From assembly GCA_034423115.1 (NCBI GenBank), contig DAOUJD010000015.1, positions 20,517 to 84,516 of the forward strand: a stretch of 64,000 nt of DNA. Direction: 5' to 3'. Every line of letters starts with the position of its first letter. The first letter of the stretch is position 1. Origin of the DNA: Bin87 sp034423115 (GTDB taxonomy: Bacteria; Chloroflexota; Dehalococcoidia; Lucifugimonadales; UBA3495). Below the pieces are notes generated by a model. The model did no database searches. It was not told the DNA's origin and was given only the letters and a program-made list of their open reading frames with translations. A program made the position numbers and the translations under genes. This document shows positions 8,239 to 16,632 of the stretch, piece after piece.

Positions 8239-8756
8239 TCTCACGCGTGCCCACTTTGCAATGGCGTGGTGAAAGGACGGAAAGGTCGATTTCCCGCTCA
8301 TTTCCTCTCATTTCCGCTAATTCCAGTAGGGCATTGGCCGGGTCGTGGTGCTGGATGGGCCTCGCGAGAGGCGTTTTGGGGGCAGTTTAAGGGGTATTGG
8401 CGGTCAGGTGGGCGGGTTTGGGGGAGCAGGGTTCGCGGTGTTGGGAAGTGGGCGTTGGGACGGCTGTCGCGGGCCCGGGTGGCGGGTTGGAATTGGGGCG
8501 TTGGGTAATATGGTACGGATGGTGGAAGGATTGGAGCAATGCGAAAGTGTCACCGGGGCGCAGGGGTGGCTGAACTGGGGTTTTTTGGGAGGAATTTGGG
8601 TGATTATGGGGGGCGACGGGGCGGCTTTTCTCCACAAAAGGCACGGGATTCACACAAAGTTGGGCGTTTTGGCACCGACAGGAATGACTGTGCCATCTGA
8701 ATTGGGGCGGCGTGGGCGCTGGCAGTGTCAGGTTGCGCGAAGCGGGTACGCGTGAG
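8239..8756. mobile_element. Non-autonomous element with IS4-type terminal repeats
   Basis: No gene is visible here. The left end (from 8240) reads CTCACGCGTGCCCACTTTG; the right end in reverse complement reads GCTCACGCGTACCCGCTTCG. Both match the terminal inverted repeats of the complete IS at 41050-42255 and the IS at 63888. The flanks are ACCCTGAT (8231-8238) and ACTCTGAT (8757-8764), one mismatch in eight, as expected for an old target duplication. The interior is G-rich on this strand, with open frames that look like shadows. It appears to be a MITE-like relic that could be moved by the IS transposase. Confidence 0.7.
8282..8570. repeat. G-rich non-coding repeat, copy A
   Basis: This stretch resembles 59757-60030 in the same orientation. 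Shared landmarks in order are CCCGCTCATTTCC, three imperfect ten-base units beginning TCATTTC, AGTAGGGC-TTGG, GCGGGTTT-GGGGAGC, a run of TTGG/GGGACGGCT, then ATGGTA-GGATGG and GAAAGTGTCA. By eye about two thirds of positions agree. It lies wholly inside the IS-ended element. Confidence 0.6.
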
Positions 8757-8842
8757 CACTCTGATTATCTCGATTGCAGACCTACGATTGGCAGCCGGAA
8801 GTGGTAACATCGTCGCCAAACTGACGACACGTCCGCCAACAG

Positions 8843-10096
8843 GTGAGCGCTGTGCAGGACACCCAAACCACGACTCCAGTTGACCGGTCCCACCTTCCGC
8901 TGGGTGGTCGAACCATCATGCCCGGGCTGGCGTCCGGCCACGTGGTGTACCATTGGATAATACAGAGCTTCATCGTGGTGCTGCCCGAGATACAGGCGGC
9001 ATTTGGCCTGAGCGCCGTGGGAGTGGGCGGCCTCTTGACCGCCCGCGAATTGGCGGCCGGCATCGTCGCTTTGCCCGGCGGCGTAGCCGTCGACATTATC
9101 CGGCGTTACTGGGGTTTCCTCCTGGCGATTTGCCTCGGCGCCTGCGCCCTGGGCTCTCTCGCCATCGGCATATCGCCCGTTTATTTCCTGCTGCTGATCG
9201 GCATCGCCATCGTCGCAGCCGCCCATTCCATCTGGCACTTGCCCGCGTCATCGTCCCTGTCCTACCACTTCGCCCAACGGCGCGGCATGGCGCTGTCCAT
9301 CCACGGCGTGGGCGGCAGCATCGGCGACGTCGCTGGCCCGGTGGCGACCGGGGCGTTCCTGTTGTTCCTGACCTGGCAGCAGTTGCTCAGCGTGTACGCT
9401 GCCGTACCCCTGGTTCTCGGCGTCCTGGCGCTGTGGGCCTTTCGCAACATCGGCAGAGTTACCGAAGAGGAACAAACCGATGCAAACATGGGCAGTCGCA
9501 TCCAGGCCACTCGCCAGCTCCTCAGGAACCCGGCATTATGGGGCCTCATGTTCGTGCGGGGATTGCGTTCCATGGCTTTGGTTTCATTGGTGACCATTCT
9601 CCCGCTGTATCTGAACAACGACCTGGGAATGACCGAGTGGAACCGGGGCTTCCACATAGGGTTGCTGATTGCCGTGGGACTGGTCGCAAAAACCGGCGCC
9701 GGATACCTGTCGGACCGGTTCGGCCGCAAACAGGTACTGGTACCCGGGCTCATCTGGTCCTGCCTGATGGCCCTGGCCCTAGTGGTCTTCGACGGGGGCA
9801 TCATGCTGACCGTCACCATCGCGCTGCTTGGGCTGTTCCTCTATCCGGACCAGCCCATCCTCACCGCCACTGTATTCGACGTAGTGGGCCGCGAGGTCGC
9901 TTCCACCGGATTGGGGGTGGTCGCATTCACCGCTTTCCTGATGGCCGCCGGCGCCGCCATCATCGCCGGAGCCTTGTATGAGTTCGGCGGGTTCTCGGCC
10001 GCCGTGTACTTCATCGCGGCGCTGTTCGCCCTGTCCGCAGTAGTGTTCCTGGTGCTGCCGGTGGCCAATCGCGCGCCGGACTCGGCGTCCGCGTGA
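8843..10096 (+). CDS. Major facilitator superfamily transporter
   Basis: A 417-residue, strongly hydrophobic protein with about twelve membrane segments. Features typical of MFS carriers are GYLSDRFGRK between segments 8 and 9 and a histidine-containing segment 4/5 with HGVGGSIGDVAGP. It resembles the fosmidomycin-resistance-like or oxalate/formate-like branch, but the substrate is unknown. GTG at 8843 is the longest start. GTG at 8852 has a better ribosome-binding site (AGGTGAG five bases before it) and may be the true one. The gene stands alone downstream of the IS-related element. Confidence 0.85.
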   Translation: MSAVQDTQTTTPVDRSHLPLGGRTIMPGLASGHVVYHWIIQSFIVVLPEIQAAFGLSAVGVGGLLTARELAAGIVALPGGVAVDIIRRYWGFLLAICLGACALGSLAIGISPVYFLLLIGIAIVAAAHSIWHLPASSSLSYHFAQRRGMALSIHGVGGSIGDVAGPVATGAFLLFLTWQQLLSVYAAVPLVLGVLALWAFRNIGRVTEEEQTDANMGSRIQATRQLLRNPALWGLMFVRGLRSMALVSLVTILPLYLNNDLGMTEWNRGFHIGLLIAVGLVAKTGAGYLSDRFGRKQVLVPGLIWSCLMALALVVFDGGIMLTVTIALLGLFLYPDQPILTATVFDVVGREVASTGLGVVAFTAFLMAAGAAIIAGALYEFGGFSAAVYFIAALFALSAVVFLVLPVANRAPDSASA

Positions 10097-10129
10097 TCCA
10101 AGCCAGTTCCCCGCAAACCGAAACGGAAG

Positions 10130-10162
10130 GGCCCCGGACTCGATCTCTGCCCGGGGCCTTTC
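10130..10162 (+). terminator. Terminator between convergent genes
   Basis: Stem GGCCCCGG / CCGGGGCC with a 13-base loop, then TTTCT. It follows the MFS gene and precedes the end of the convergent amidohydrolase gene. Confidence 0.75.
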
Positions 10163-10183
10163 TGTCGTGAAACCACCCAAACG

Positions 10184-11362
10184 TCAGCAATTCCCCATTT
10201 CGGTCAGGCGTCCCTCCCGCCAGGCCACCATACCGCCCTTGACCGTGGCGAAGGTGTCCAGGCGCAGCGAGCCGTCAACGTTGTGCCCCGCCATGTCGTG
10301 CCACACGAAGCGTCCCTGCCGCTGCTCCCACACGGCGGCGTCGCCTGCCATGCCAACACCCAGCGATCCTATCTTGTGCTCCAATCCCAGTACCTGGGCC
10401 GGCCGGCTGGTGCTGGCGGCGATGGCATCCGAGAGGGACATGCCCATGGCGTGAAACTTGCTGACCAGGTCGTTCATCAGGTAAACGATGCGGCCTGGCG
10501 GCGCGATGTGAATATCGGTGCTGATGGTGTCTGGCGCCATTCCCTGGTCCATCGCGGCCTTGACCACCTCTACGTCGCAGTGGACGCCCGCGTGGGCAAC
10601 GTCCATGATCACGCCCCGGTCTGCGGCCGCTTGAACCTCCGGCCGGATCTTGCCACTATTGTCCAGGATGTTCTCGGGCAGTCCGTTGAACGCGTGAGTG
10701 GAAATGTCTCCGGGCCCCAGGTGTTCCAGCACGTCGGGCAGCGGTATCGGCGTTCCGCTGACGTGGACCATCAGTCGGACGCCCGCCTCCGTCGCGGCTT
10801 CCTTGGCCTTGGACATCGCCTCGTGCGCGTTCCAACGGGCCACGGCATCGTGGTGCATCCGCACCTTTACGCCAAAAATGAAGCCCGGATTCTGCTTGAT
10901 CGCCTCCACCGTCCGGCCCACGTCGATGATCCGCATATCGTGCAGCCCACCGCCCAGCACACCGTTGGCCGCCAATCCGACGGCGCCAATGTGGAGGAAC
11001 GCTATCAAACGCGCGCGGTGCGCGGGAAAGACGTAATCGCGCATCGCCCCGTAATTGAGGAAGCCCGAACTGCCCGCGTCGACACCTGTGGTCACGCCGC
11101 TGCCCAGGCACGTCTGGTCCGCATGCACCGCGCTCCCGCTGCCGCCGTGGTAGAAATGCCCGTGCAGGTCGATCAGTCCCGGGGTAACCAGCTTGCCGGT
11201 TACGTCAATCGATTGAGTAGCGGTCGACGGGTCAATGCTATCGGCTATCGCAGCCACCTTGCCGTCCTTGAAAGCGATGTCCCGTGGTTCGTTGTTGATG
11301 CCCAGGCCGGGGTCCAGCAGGCGCCCGCCCGTCAGCGCCAGGTCATACATTGCCGTGGTCAT
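10184..11362 (-). CDS. Amidohydrolase/deacetylase family metallohydrolase
   Basis: This is an amidohydrolase-superfamily protein of the dihydroorotase/deacetylase-like branch. The N-terminal beta-sandwich part (GKVAAIADS) leads to VTPGLIDLHGHFYHGG with the two metal His. FGVKVRMHHDA carries the likely carbamylated Lys, later His residues appear in MVHVSG and THAFNG, and the catalytic Asp is in TISTDIH. Length (392) is normal. The start at 11362 (MTTAMYDLAL) has GGAGGG eleven bases upstream. Substrate is unknown; annotated relatives include selenocysteine-synthase-associated and N-acyl amino acid hydrolases. The neighbours give no pathway hint. Confidence 0.87.
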   Translation of the reverse strand: MTTAMYDLALTGGRLLDPGLGINNEPRDIAFKDGKVAAIADSIDPSTATQSIDVTGKLVTPGLIDLHGHFYHGGSGSAVHADQTCLGSGVTTGVDAGSSGFLNYGAMRDYVFPAHRARLIAFLHIGAVGLAANGVLGGGLHDMRIIDVGRTVEAIKQNPGFIFGVKVRMHHDAVARWNAHEAMSKAKEAATEAGVRLMVHVSGTPIPLPDVLEHLGPGDISTHAFNGLPENILDNSGKIRPEVQAAADRGVIMDVAHAGVHCDVEVVKAAMDQGMAPDTISTDIHIAPPGRIVYLMNDLVSKFHAMGMSLSDAIAASTSRPAQVLGLEHKIGSLGVGMAGDAAVWEQRQGRFVWHDMAGHNVDGSLRLDTFATVKGGMVAWREGRLTEMGNC

Positions 11363-11412
11363 TGGTACCAATTCCCTCCGGTCCGAGGATACCGTCCGTT
11401 GCCATCCCCCAC

Positions 11413-11437
11413 AAAAAGGGCGACCGGTCGGTCGCCC
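11413..11437 (-). terminator. Terminator of the 11469-11942 gene
   Basis: On the minus strand an eight-base perfect stem (GGGCGACC / GGTCGCCC) with a four-base loop and TTTTT directly after it. Confidence 0.85.
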
Positions 11438-11468
11438 CTACAATACCGAAACCGTTCCCGGCAGGCAA

Positions 11469-11942
11469 TCAGTCCTCGTCCCAATAGTAGTCCTCGGCCA
11501 TCAGGTTTTCTTGCCACCACCGGCGTAAGCGTGGCAAAACCAACTCCTTGGGCTTGCGAAAGTCCGCTTCCACGAAGTCCAGCGAGTCGGGCAACGGTCG
11601 CGCTTCCCACTTCTGGATCGCCTCCAGTATGAAACGGCGTACCATTTCCGGCGAGCGGGATTCCAGGCGGCCCAACTGGTACGCCAGGGTCACCGCCATC
11701 TGCATCTGGCAGATCAGCGCGTGAGCGTCCTCCTCACGCAGGTTCTCGGGCATCGCGCCCGATTGGTCGATAAAATCATCCAATACCTGCCCGATAATCA
11801 ACGGAGGATCGTTTTCGTCTTGTTCGGGCAAAAATTCGGTCAACCTGTCCGTTAGATCGGCCACCCCCTCCTCGGGCAGGGCGAATTGCGCCCATTGATC
11901 ATCGCCGGATTCCGGTTGGGAGTTGTGCTGTTCGTCGCTCAT
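11469..11942 (-). CDS. Unknown acidic protein, 157 residues
   Basis: I recognise no family. The protein is acidic throughout, starts with a polar, probably disordered 25 residues, then has helical segments (LIIGQVLDDFIDQ, HALICQMQMAVTLAYQLGRLE, MVRRFILEAIQKWEA) and an aromatic, acidic end (RRWWQENLMAEDYYWDED). No signal peptide or membrane segment is seen. It has its own terminator and a divergent upstream region shared with ybeY, so it seems to be a single-gene unit. Confidence 0.65.
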   Translation of the reverse strand: MSDEQHNSQPESGDDQWAQFALPEEGVADLTDRLTEFLPEQDENDPPLIIGQVLDDFIDQSGAMPENLREEDAHALICQMQMAVTLAYQLGRLESRSPEMVRRFILEAIQKWEARPLPDSLDFVEADFRKPKELVLPRLRRWWQENLMAEDYYWDED

Positions 11943-12154
11943 GGTAAGGACTCCCGTTGGCCGATTTGGCCCACCGTGAGTTCGCCGCTCGGGCTGTGAA
12001 TCTCGGTCGGCGAGGATCGCCAGTCCACGCGAATTATTGTATCACGGTGCTCCCTTCCGCCTTGCCATGAGTCCGCATTGGGCTGAAACACGCCGGCATT
12101 GGTTGTCGGGCACTGCCGCTGCCGAAAAGGCCGCTCACGGTCCGCCGTACCGCA

Positions 12155-12185
12155 TTGGGGCATGGCACGCCGGATTGCGTATAAT
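12155..12185 (+). promoter_or_regulatory. Candidate promoter of the ybeY operon
   Basis: A perfect TATAAT at 12180-12185 lies 27 bases before the ybeY ATG, with a weak -35 (TTGGGG at 12155) at a long spacing of 19. The rest of the 269-base divergent region 11943-12211 shows nothing else clear. Confidence 0.45.
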
Positions 12186-12211
12186 CCTCCGGCGAGGTTC
12201 GAAAACGCGAT

Positions 12212-12757
12212 ATGCCTACGAATCCACTCCCCGAAATCACCGTCTCGGTACAGGCCGTCCTGGTGGACGGAGAGGCCGACGTGCCACCGACCGACTGGTG
12301 CGCCGCCACCATCCGGCATGGATTGGCCCAGGTGCTCCCGCCCGACTCTTTGGGCCAGGTCAGCCTGCTGATTACCGACGACGAGACGGTGCGCGACTTG
12401 AACCGCGAGTATCGCGGCCTCGACCAGACCACCGACGTTCTTTCATTCTCGGCGCAACACTCGGGACACTGGGAGGGGGCGGCCAATCCGGAAGTTTCCG
12501 AATCCGACTGGCCCTCGGATTGGCCTTTGCCCGACGACGAACCGCCGCCCCTTGGCGATATAGTGGTCTCCTTGCCCCAGGCCAAGCGCCAGGCCTTTCA
12601 ACAGGGCGTCCCCCTGCGTCGCGAACTTGCCCTCCTGCTGGTTCACGGCGCGCTTCACCTTTTGGGCCACGACCATTACGAAGACGACGAACGCGAAACC
12701 ATGCAGCATCTCGAACGCGCCGCGCTGGACGCCATCTTCGGAGCGCGTGGAGGCTAA
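12212..12757 (+). CDS. ybeY: Endoribonuclease YbeY
   Basis: YbeY is a zinc-dependent single-strand endoribonuclease used in 16S rRNA 3'-end maturation and ribosome quality control. The three-His site HGALHLLGHDH is at residues 145-155 and the conserved GDIVVSLPQA at about 115-124. An acidic insert of about 25 residues (around 85-110) makes it longer than the usual 150-160. It starts a tight plus-strand operon with a zincin and pgpA. Confidence 0.95.
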   Translation: MPTNPLPEITVSVQAVLVDGEADVPPTDWCAATIRHGLAQVLPPDSLGQVSLLITDDETVRDLNREYRGLDQTTDVLSFSAQHSGHWEGAANPEVSESDWPSDWPLPDDEPPPLGDIVVSLPQAKRQAFQQGVPLRRELALLLVHGALHLLGHDHYEDDERETMQHLERAALDAIFGARGG

Positions 12758-12760
12758 ACC

Positions 12761-13141
12761 ATGCAGATGCGCCTCGAAGATTTTGAGCGGCACGTCCTGT
12801 CGGCGTACCAGCAGCTACCGCAATGGGCCCTTGACGCCCTGGACGACGGCAACATCGACATCGTGGTGGAGGACTGGCCCGGCGCGGAGGCCGAGGGGGC
12901 CTTCGATCCCGATCACGGACACGGTACCCTGCTGGGCCTCTACGTCGGCGTCCCTCTCATCGACCGCTACGGCGGCGACCCGATCCTGCCCGACTGCATC
13001 TATATCTACCGTCACCCGATTCTGGAGGTTTGCGATTCATACGACACAGTGGTGGAGGAGATTCGCATTACGTTGCTTCACGAAATTGGGCATTACCTTG
13101 GTCTGGGAGAGCAAGATCTGGAACGTCTCGGTTATGCGTGA
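12761..13141 (+). CDS. Small zincin-type metallopeptidase (minimal MMP-like family)
   Basis: A 126-residue protein with the zinc-protease site HEIGHYLGL at residues 107-115 and the family pattern LGLYVGVPL and IYRHPILE. These one-domain proteins are widespread in bacteria, commonly annotated as metallopeptidase family proteins, and their substrates are not known. The gene starts three bases after ybeY and its end overlaps pgpA by eight bases. Confidence 0.88.
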   Translation: MQMRLEDFERHVLSAYQQLPQWALDALDDGNIDIVVEDWPGAEAEGAFDPDHGHGTLLGLYVGVPLIDRYGGDPILPDCIYIYRHPILEVCDSYDTVVEEIRITLLHEIGHYLGLGEQDLERLGYA

Positions 13142-13685
13142 GCTGCCAGGGCAATCCTGGGCCGACCGCATCGCCTGGTTCATCGGCTCCGGTTTCGGTT
13201 GCGGTTTGTCGCCACTAGCGCCTGGTTCCGTCGGTTCTCTGGCCGGCGTGGTGATCCTCTACCTGGTAGCGCTGATCATGCCCGTCGATCTGCTGAACTG
13301 GGAGCGGGCGGCACTGGTCGGCGCGATGTCGATAGCGGGGCTGGCAGTGGGCATCTGGGCCACCGGCCGAATGTCGACTCCGCAAAACCCGGACCCCGGC
13401 AGCGCGACGTGGGACGAGTTCGTGGGCATGTGGCTGACCTGTCTGTTCGTACCCTTGAGCTCGCCGGTTTGGTTGGCCGCCGCCTTCATCGTGTTCCGGG
13501 CGTTCGACGTCTTGAAGCCGTGGCCCTGCCGCCGGCTGGAAAGGCTGCCGGCCGGCTGGGGAATCATGCTGGACGACGTGGGCGCGGGAACCTGGGGCGC
13601 GCTCGTGATGCTCGCCGGCGTCCTGTTGTGGCGGCTGATCGAACCCTTTGCGCCTGCCTTTCTCGTCAACCTGATGTCGTACTAA
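13134..13685 (+). CDS. pgpA: Phosphatidylglycerophosphatase A
   Basis: PgpA removes phosphate from phosphatidylglycerol phosphate in the membrane, giving phosphatidylglycerol. The family blocks are clear: GLSPLAPGSVGSLAG near the start, DEFVGMWLT in the middle and FDVLKPWPCRRLE...IMLDDVGAG toward the end, with three to four membrane segments. ATG at 13134 gives 183 residues, normal length. The start overlaps the preceding zincin gene; the end overlaps the convergent nfo gene by four bases. Confidence 0.93.
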   Translation: MRELPGQSWADRIAWFIGSGFGCGLSPLAPGSVGSLAGVVILYLVALIMPVDLLNWERAALVGAMSIAGLAVGIWATGRMSTPQNPDPGSATWDEFVGMWLTCLFVPLSSPVWLAAAFIVFRAFDVLKPWPCRRLERLPAGWGIMLDDVGAGTWGALVMLAGVLLWRLIEPFAPAFLVNLMSY

Positions 13686-14545
13686 CGGCCGGCTCCCACC
13701 TGTTCCCGTATCGCCTTCAAGATGTCAACGTTGGGCTTGTCGGGCCCGCGGCTGTCCTCGCCGAACCCGGGAACCTCCAGGAAGAACGGTAGGTCCGCGA
13801 ACGCCGGATGGGACATGATGTTGGTGAAGCCCTGCTCCCCGATCAGGCCCTCGCCGATGTTGTCGTGGCGGTCAACCCCGGACCCGCACGGCCGCTTGGA
13901 ATCGTTGGCATGCACCGCCGTCAAACGGTCCAGCCCGATGTCCCGGTCGAACTCGTCGATCATGCCGGCCACGCCTTCCGGATTGGTCAGGTCATAGCCC
14001 GCCGCGAACGCGTGCTGCGTGTCCAGGCAGATGCCCAGCCGGTCGCTGTCCACTGCCCTCAGCACGTCACCCAACTCGCTGAACTTTGCGCCGATGTGCT
14101 GGCCCATGCCGGCCATGTTCTCCAGGCACAGGATCGGTCCCTCCGGCGTCTGATCCAGTACCCGGTTGATGCTCTCCACCACCTGTGTAAACACGCCTTC
14201 ATAGCCCGCTCCGCCGTGGCTGCCCGGATGGAAGATGACCCCGCCCGCGCCGATCTGGTGCGCCAGGTTCATGTACTGCACCAGTGACGTCACCGATTTA
14301 TCAACGTTCTCCGCGTTGGAATTCCCCAGGTTGATCAGGTAGATGGCATGCAGGAACGGCGGCGACAGGCCAGCCTCTGCATTCTTTTCCATGAACCCCT
14401 TCACCTGCGCGTCGGTGAGCGCCTTGAATCGCCACGAGCGCGTTGACGAGCCGAAAATCTGCACCGCTTCCGCCCCGATTTCCACCGCCCGGTCAACCGC
14501 GTTGCCAATGCCCCCGGCCGCGGATACATGAGCGCCGATGATCAT
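13682..14545 (-). CDS. nfo: Deoxyribonuclease IV (AP endonuclease family 2)
   Basis: Endonuclease IV cuts the DNA backbone 5' of abasic sites in base excision repair, using three zinc ions. Signature parts are IGAHVSAAGG at the start, FLHAIYLINLGN, LCLENMAG, ICLDTQHAFAAGYD and HANDSKRPCGSGVDRHDNIGEG. ATG at 14545 is chosen because GAGGAAAA precedes it and MIIGAHVS is the usual N-terminus. Length (287) is typical. Confidence 0.95.
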   Translation of the reverse strand: MIIGAHVSAAGGIGNAVDRAVEIGAEAVQIFGSSTRSWRFKALTDAQVKGFMEKNAEAGLSPPFLHAIYLINLGNSNAENVDKSVTSLVQYMNLAHQIGAGGVIFHPGSHGGAGYEGVFTQVVESINRVLDQTPEGPILCLENMAGMGQHIGAKFSELGDVLRAVDSDRLGICLDTQHAFAAGYDLTNPEGVAGMIDEFDRDIGLDRLTAVHANDSKRPCGSGVDRHDNIGEGLIGEQGFTNIMSHPAFADLPFFLEVPGFGEDSRGPDKPNVDILKAIREQVGAGR

Positions 14546-14648
14546 TTCATTTTCCTCGCATAACTTGGTACTGTTCACCGTACACTAACACAAGGCTTCT
14601 GCGCCTATTACCGTCATGTGCGTTCCGATACCGCTAATTCCCCCAACC

Positions 14649-15683
14649 ATGTCCGCACTCACGCTGGTCGAGCCAGGGGCGCCGCCTCAACTCGCCATGA
14701 CAACCCGGCCCACTCCAACGCCCGGCCCCGGCGAGGTGCTGCTGCGCGTTGATGCCTGCGGGTTCTGCCACCACGACCTGCTGGTGATGAGTGGAGTGCT
14801 ACGCCGCGGGGTCGCCGCCGGCGTGACTCTCGGCCACGAAATAGCAGGGACGGTCTCGGCAACGGCATCAGATGTGGACAGTTGGCAACCCGGCGACCGG
14901 GCCGTCAGTCTATTGACCGCCGCCTGCGGCCAGTGCGTCCGGTGCATCGCGGGAAACGAGCACCGCTGCCTTTCGGGAAGTGGCATCGGGCACGGTCGCG
15001 ACGGCGGATTCGCCGAATACGTCGCCTTGCCGGCGTCCGCGCTCGTCCGCATCCCCGACAGCATCCCGTCGGAACAAGCCGCGCTGTTGGCCTGCCCGGT
15101 GGGGGTGGCCATCAACGCCGTGTCTGCGGCGGAAATTGCGCCAGGGGATACGGTCGTGGTCACCGGGGCCGGGGGTGGTTTGGGCTCCAGCGCCGTTCAG
15201 TTCGCCGCCGCTCAGGGAGCGCAGGTGATAGCCGTCACCACCTCACCGGACAAAACCGCCGACCTGGAATCCCTGGGCGCATCCCTAGTCGTAGACTCCA
15301 ACGATGGCCCCGATTTCTCGGAGATCGTGATGGCTCTGACCGACGACGCCGGCGCTGACGCCGTAATCGACACCGTCGGCCCACCACTGTGGCCGGCCAC
15401 CCTGCGTTGCCTGGGTCAGTTCGGACGCCTGGCTCTCCTCGGCGATGTCAGCGGTGAACCCGTCGCGCTCCGCCTGGCCGAGGTGATCTTTCGCGACGCG
15501 CGGATCCTGGGAGTATCCGGCGTATCGTTGTCTACCCTGAAACGGGCCGTCGACCTCGTCGCAACCGGCCGGATCCAACCGGTGGTCTCCCAAACCCTAC
15601 CGCTCTCGCCTGAAGGGGTCCTCGAAGCGATCCGACTCGTTTCGGAACGCCGACCGTTGGGCCGTGTGGTGCTTACGCCGTAG
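14649..15683 (+). CDS. Zinc-containing alcohol dehydrogenase family protein
   Basis: A medium-chain dehydrogenase/reductase of 344 residues. Catalytic-zinc ligands are in CGFCHHD and GHEIAG, the structural-zinc loop is CGQCVRCIAGNEHRC, and the nucleotide-binding turn is VTGAGGGLGSSA. It probably oxidises or reduces an alcohol/aldehyde with NAD(P), but the substrate is unknown. Its 3' end overlaps the convergent secF by eleven bases. Confidence 0.9.
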   Translation: MSALTLVEPGAPPQLAMTTRPTPTPGPGEVLLRVDACGFCHHDLLVMSGVLRRGVAAGVTLGHEIAGTVSATASDVDSWQPGDRAVSLLTAACGQCVRCIAGNEHRCLSGSGIGHGRDGGFAEYVALPASALVRIPDSIPSEQAALLACPVGVAINAVSAAEIAPGDTVVVTGAGGGLGSSAVQFAAAQGAQVIAVTTSPDKTADLESLGASLVVDSNDGPDFSEIVMALTDDAGADAVIDTVGPPLWPATLRCLGQFGRLALLGDVSGEPVALRLAEVIFRDARILGVSGVSLSTLKRAVDLVATGRIQPVVSQTLPLSPEGVLEAIRLVSERRPLGRVVLTP

Positions 15684-16629
15684 CCTCGCGCCGACCCAGC
15701 GAGAAGATCCGCCCGAATTCCCGCCGCTCCCAGATCACCAGGAACTGCGCCGCGATGAATATGGAACTGTAGGTTCCCACAATCACACCGATGGCAACCA
15801 CCAGTAGCAACTCCCGAATCGAATCGCCGCCGATCAGCAACATCGCCATCAACACCAAAAGCGTCGTGAAGCTGGTGTTGATCGAGCGTCCCACGCTCTC
15901 GATTATGCTGAGGTTCACCGTGTCCTCAAGCCGCCGGTCCGGCACTCGTATGGCATTCTCGCGGATGCGGTCGAACACCACGATGGTGTCGTTCACCGAG
16001 TAACCCGCCACCGTAAGGATGCCCACGATGAACATGGAGTTGACCTCCATGCCCAGCACGCGACCCAGTATCGAGAACACTCCCAGCACGATCAGCGTGT
16101 CGTGCGCCAGGGTCACCACCGCCGCCACGCCGTAGCGATACGCCCGCGGCACCCGTCGGAAGGCGTACCAGATGTACACCAGGATGAACACCGACGCCAC
16201 CAGCAGGGCCAGGAAGGTATTGCGCACCGTTTCCTGCGCGATGATTGGCGATACCGTGTCCACGCCCGATCCGGCGATGGGACCTATGGATTCCTCCATG
16301 GCATCCTGGATCACCTGCCGTTCGGAAACCTGCTGACCGGAAGCCTCCTCCAGCACCCGGGTCCGAATCAGTACCGAGTCATCGCCCACCGCCTGCACCA
16401 GCGCACCCGGATGCCCCAGCCTCGACAGGACGCTCCGGACGTCGGCCGGTCGCACCGGTTCCTCAAAAGCGATGGTCAGCACCGAGCCGCTCGTAAAGTC
16501 GATACCGGGTTTCAGTCCCGATCCTCCGCTTGCCCAACCCGGCGGCGCAATCATCGAGAGCAGGCCGGGAATGATCAGCGCGGCGGACAGAACAAAATAC
16601 CAGCCCCGTTTGCCGACGATGTTGATCAT
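15673..16629 (-). CDS. secF: Protein translocase subunit SecF
   Basis: SecF works with SecD to pull translocated proteins out of SecYEG using the proton gradient. The 318-residue protein has six membrane segments, an N-terminal FTSGSVLTIAFEE block, an external domain, and the conserved GYSVNDTIVVFDRIREN motif. It begins four bases after secD and ends the def-cca-secD-secF run. Confidence 0.95.
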   Translation of the reverse strand: MINIVGKRGWYFVLSAALIIPGLLSMIAPPGWASGGSGLKPGIDFTSGSVLTIAFEEPVRPADVRSVLSRLGHPGALVQAVGDDSVLIRTRVLEEASGQQVSERQVIQDAMEESIGPIAGSGVDTVSPIIAQETVRNTFLALLVASVFILVYIWYAFRRVPRAYRYGVAAVVTLAHDTLIVLGVFSILGRVLGMEVNSMFIVGILTVAGYSVNDTIVVFDRIRENAIRVPDRRLEDTVNLSIIESVGRSINTSFTTLLVLMAMLLIGGDSIRELLLVVAIGVIVGTYSSIFIAAQFLVIWERREFGRIFSLGRREATA

Positions 16630-16632
16630 GTG

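Noticed and set aside
8345..8755. ORF of 136 codons in the IS-ended element
   Set aside because: Gly/Trp/Arg-rich translation of G-rich DNA that runs into the terminal repeat. No homologous reading frame in the second copy of the repeat.
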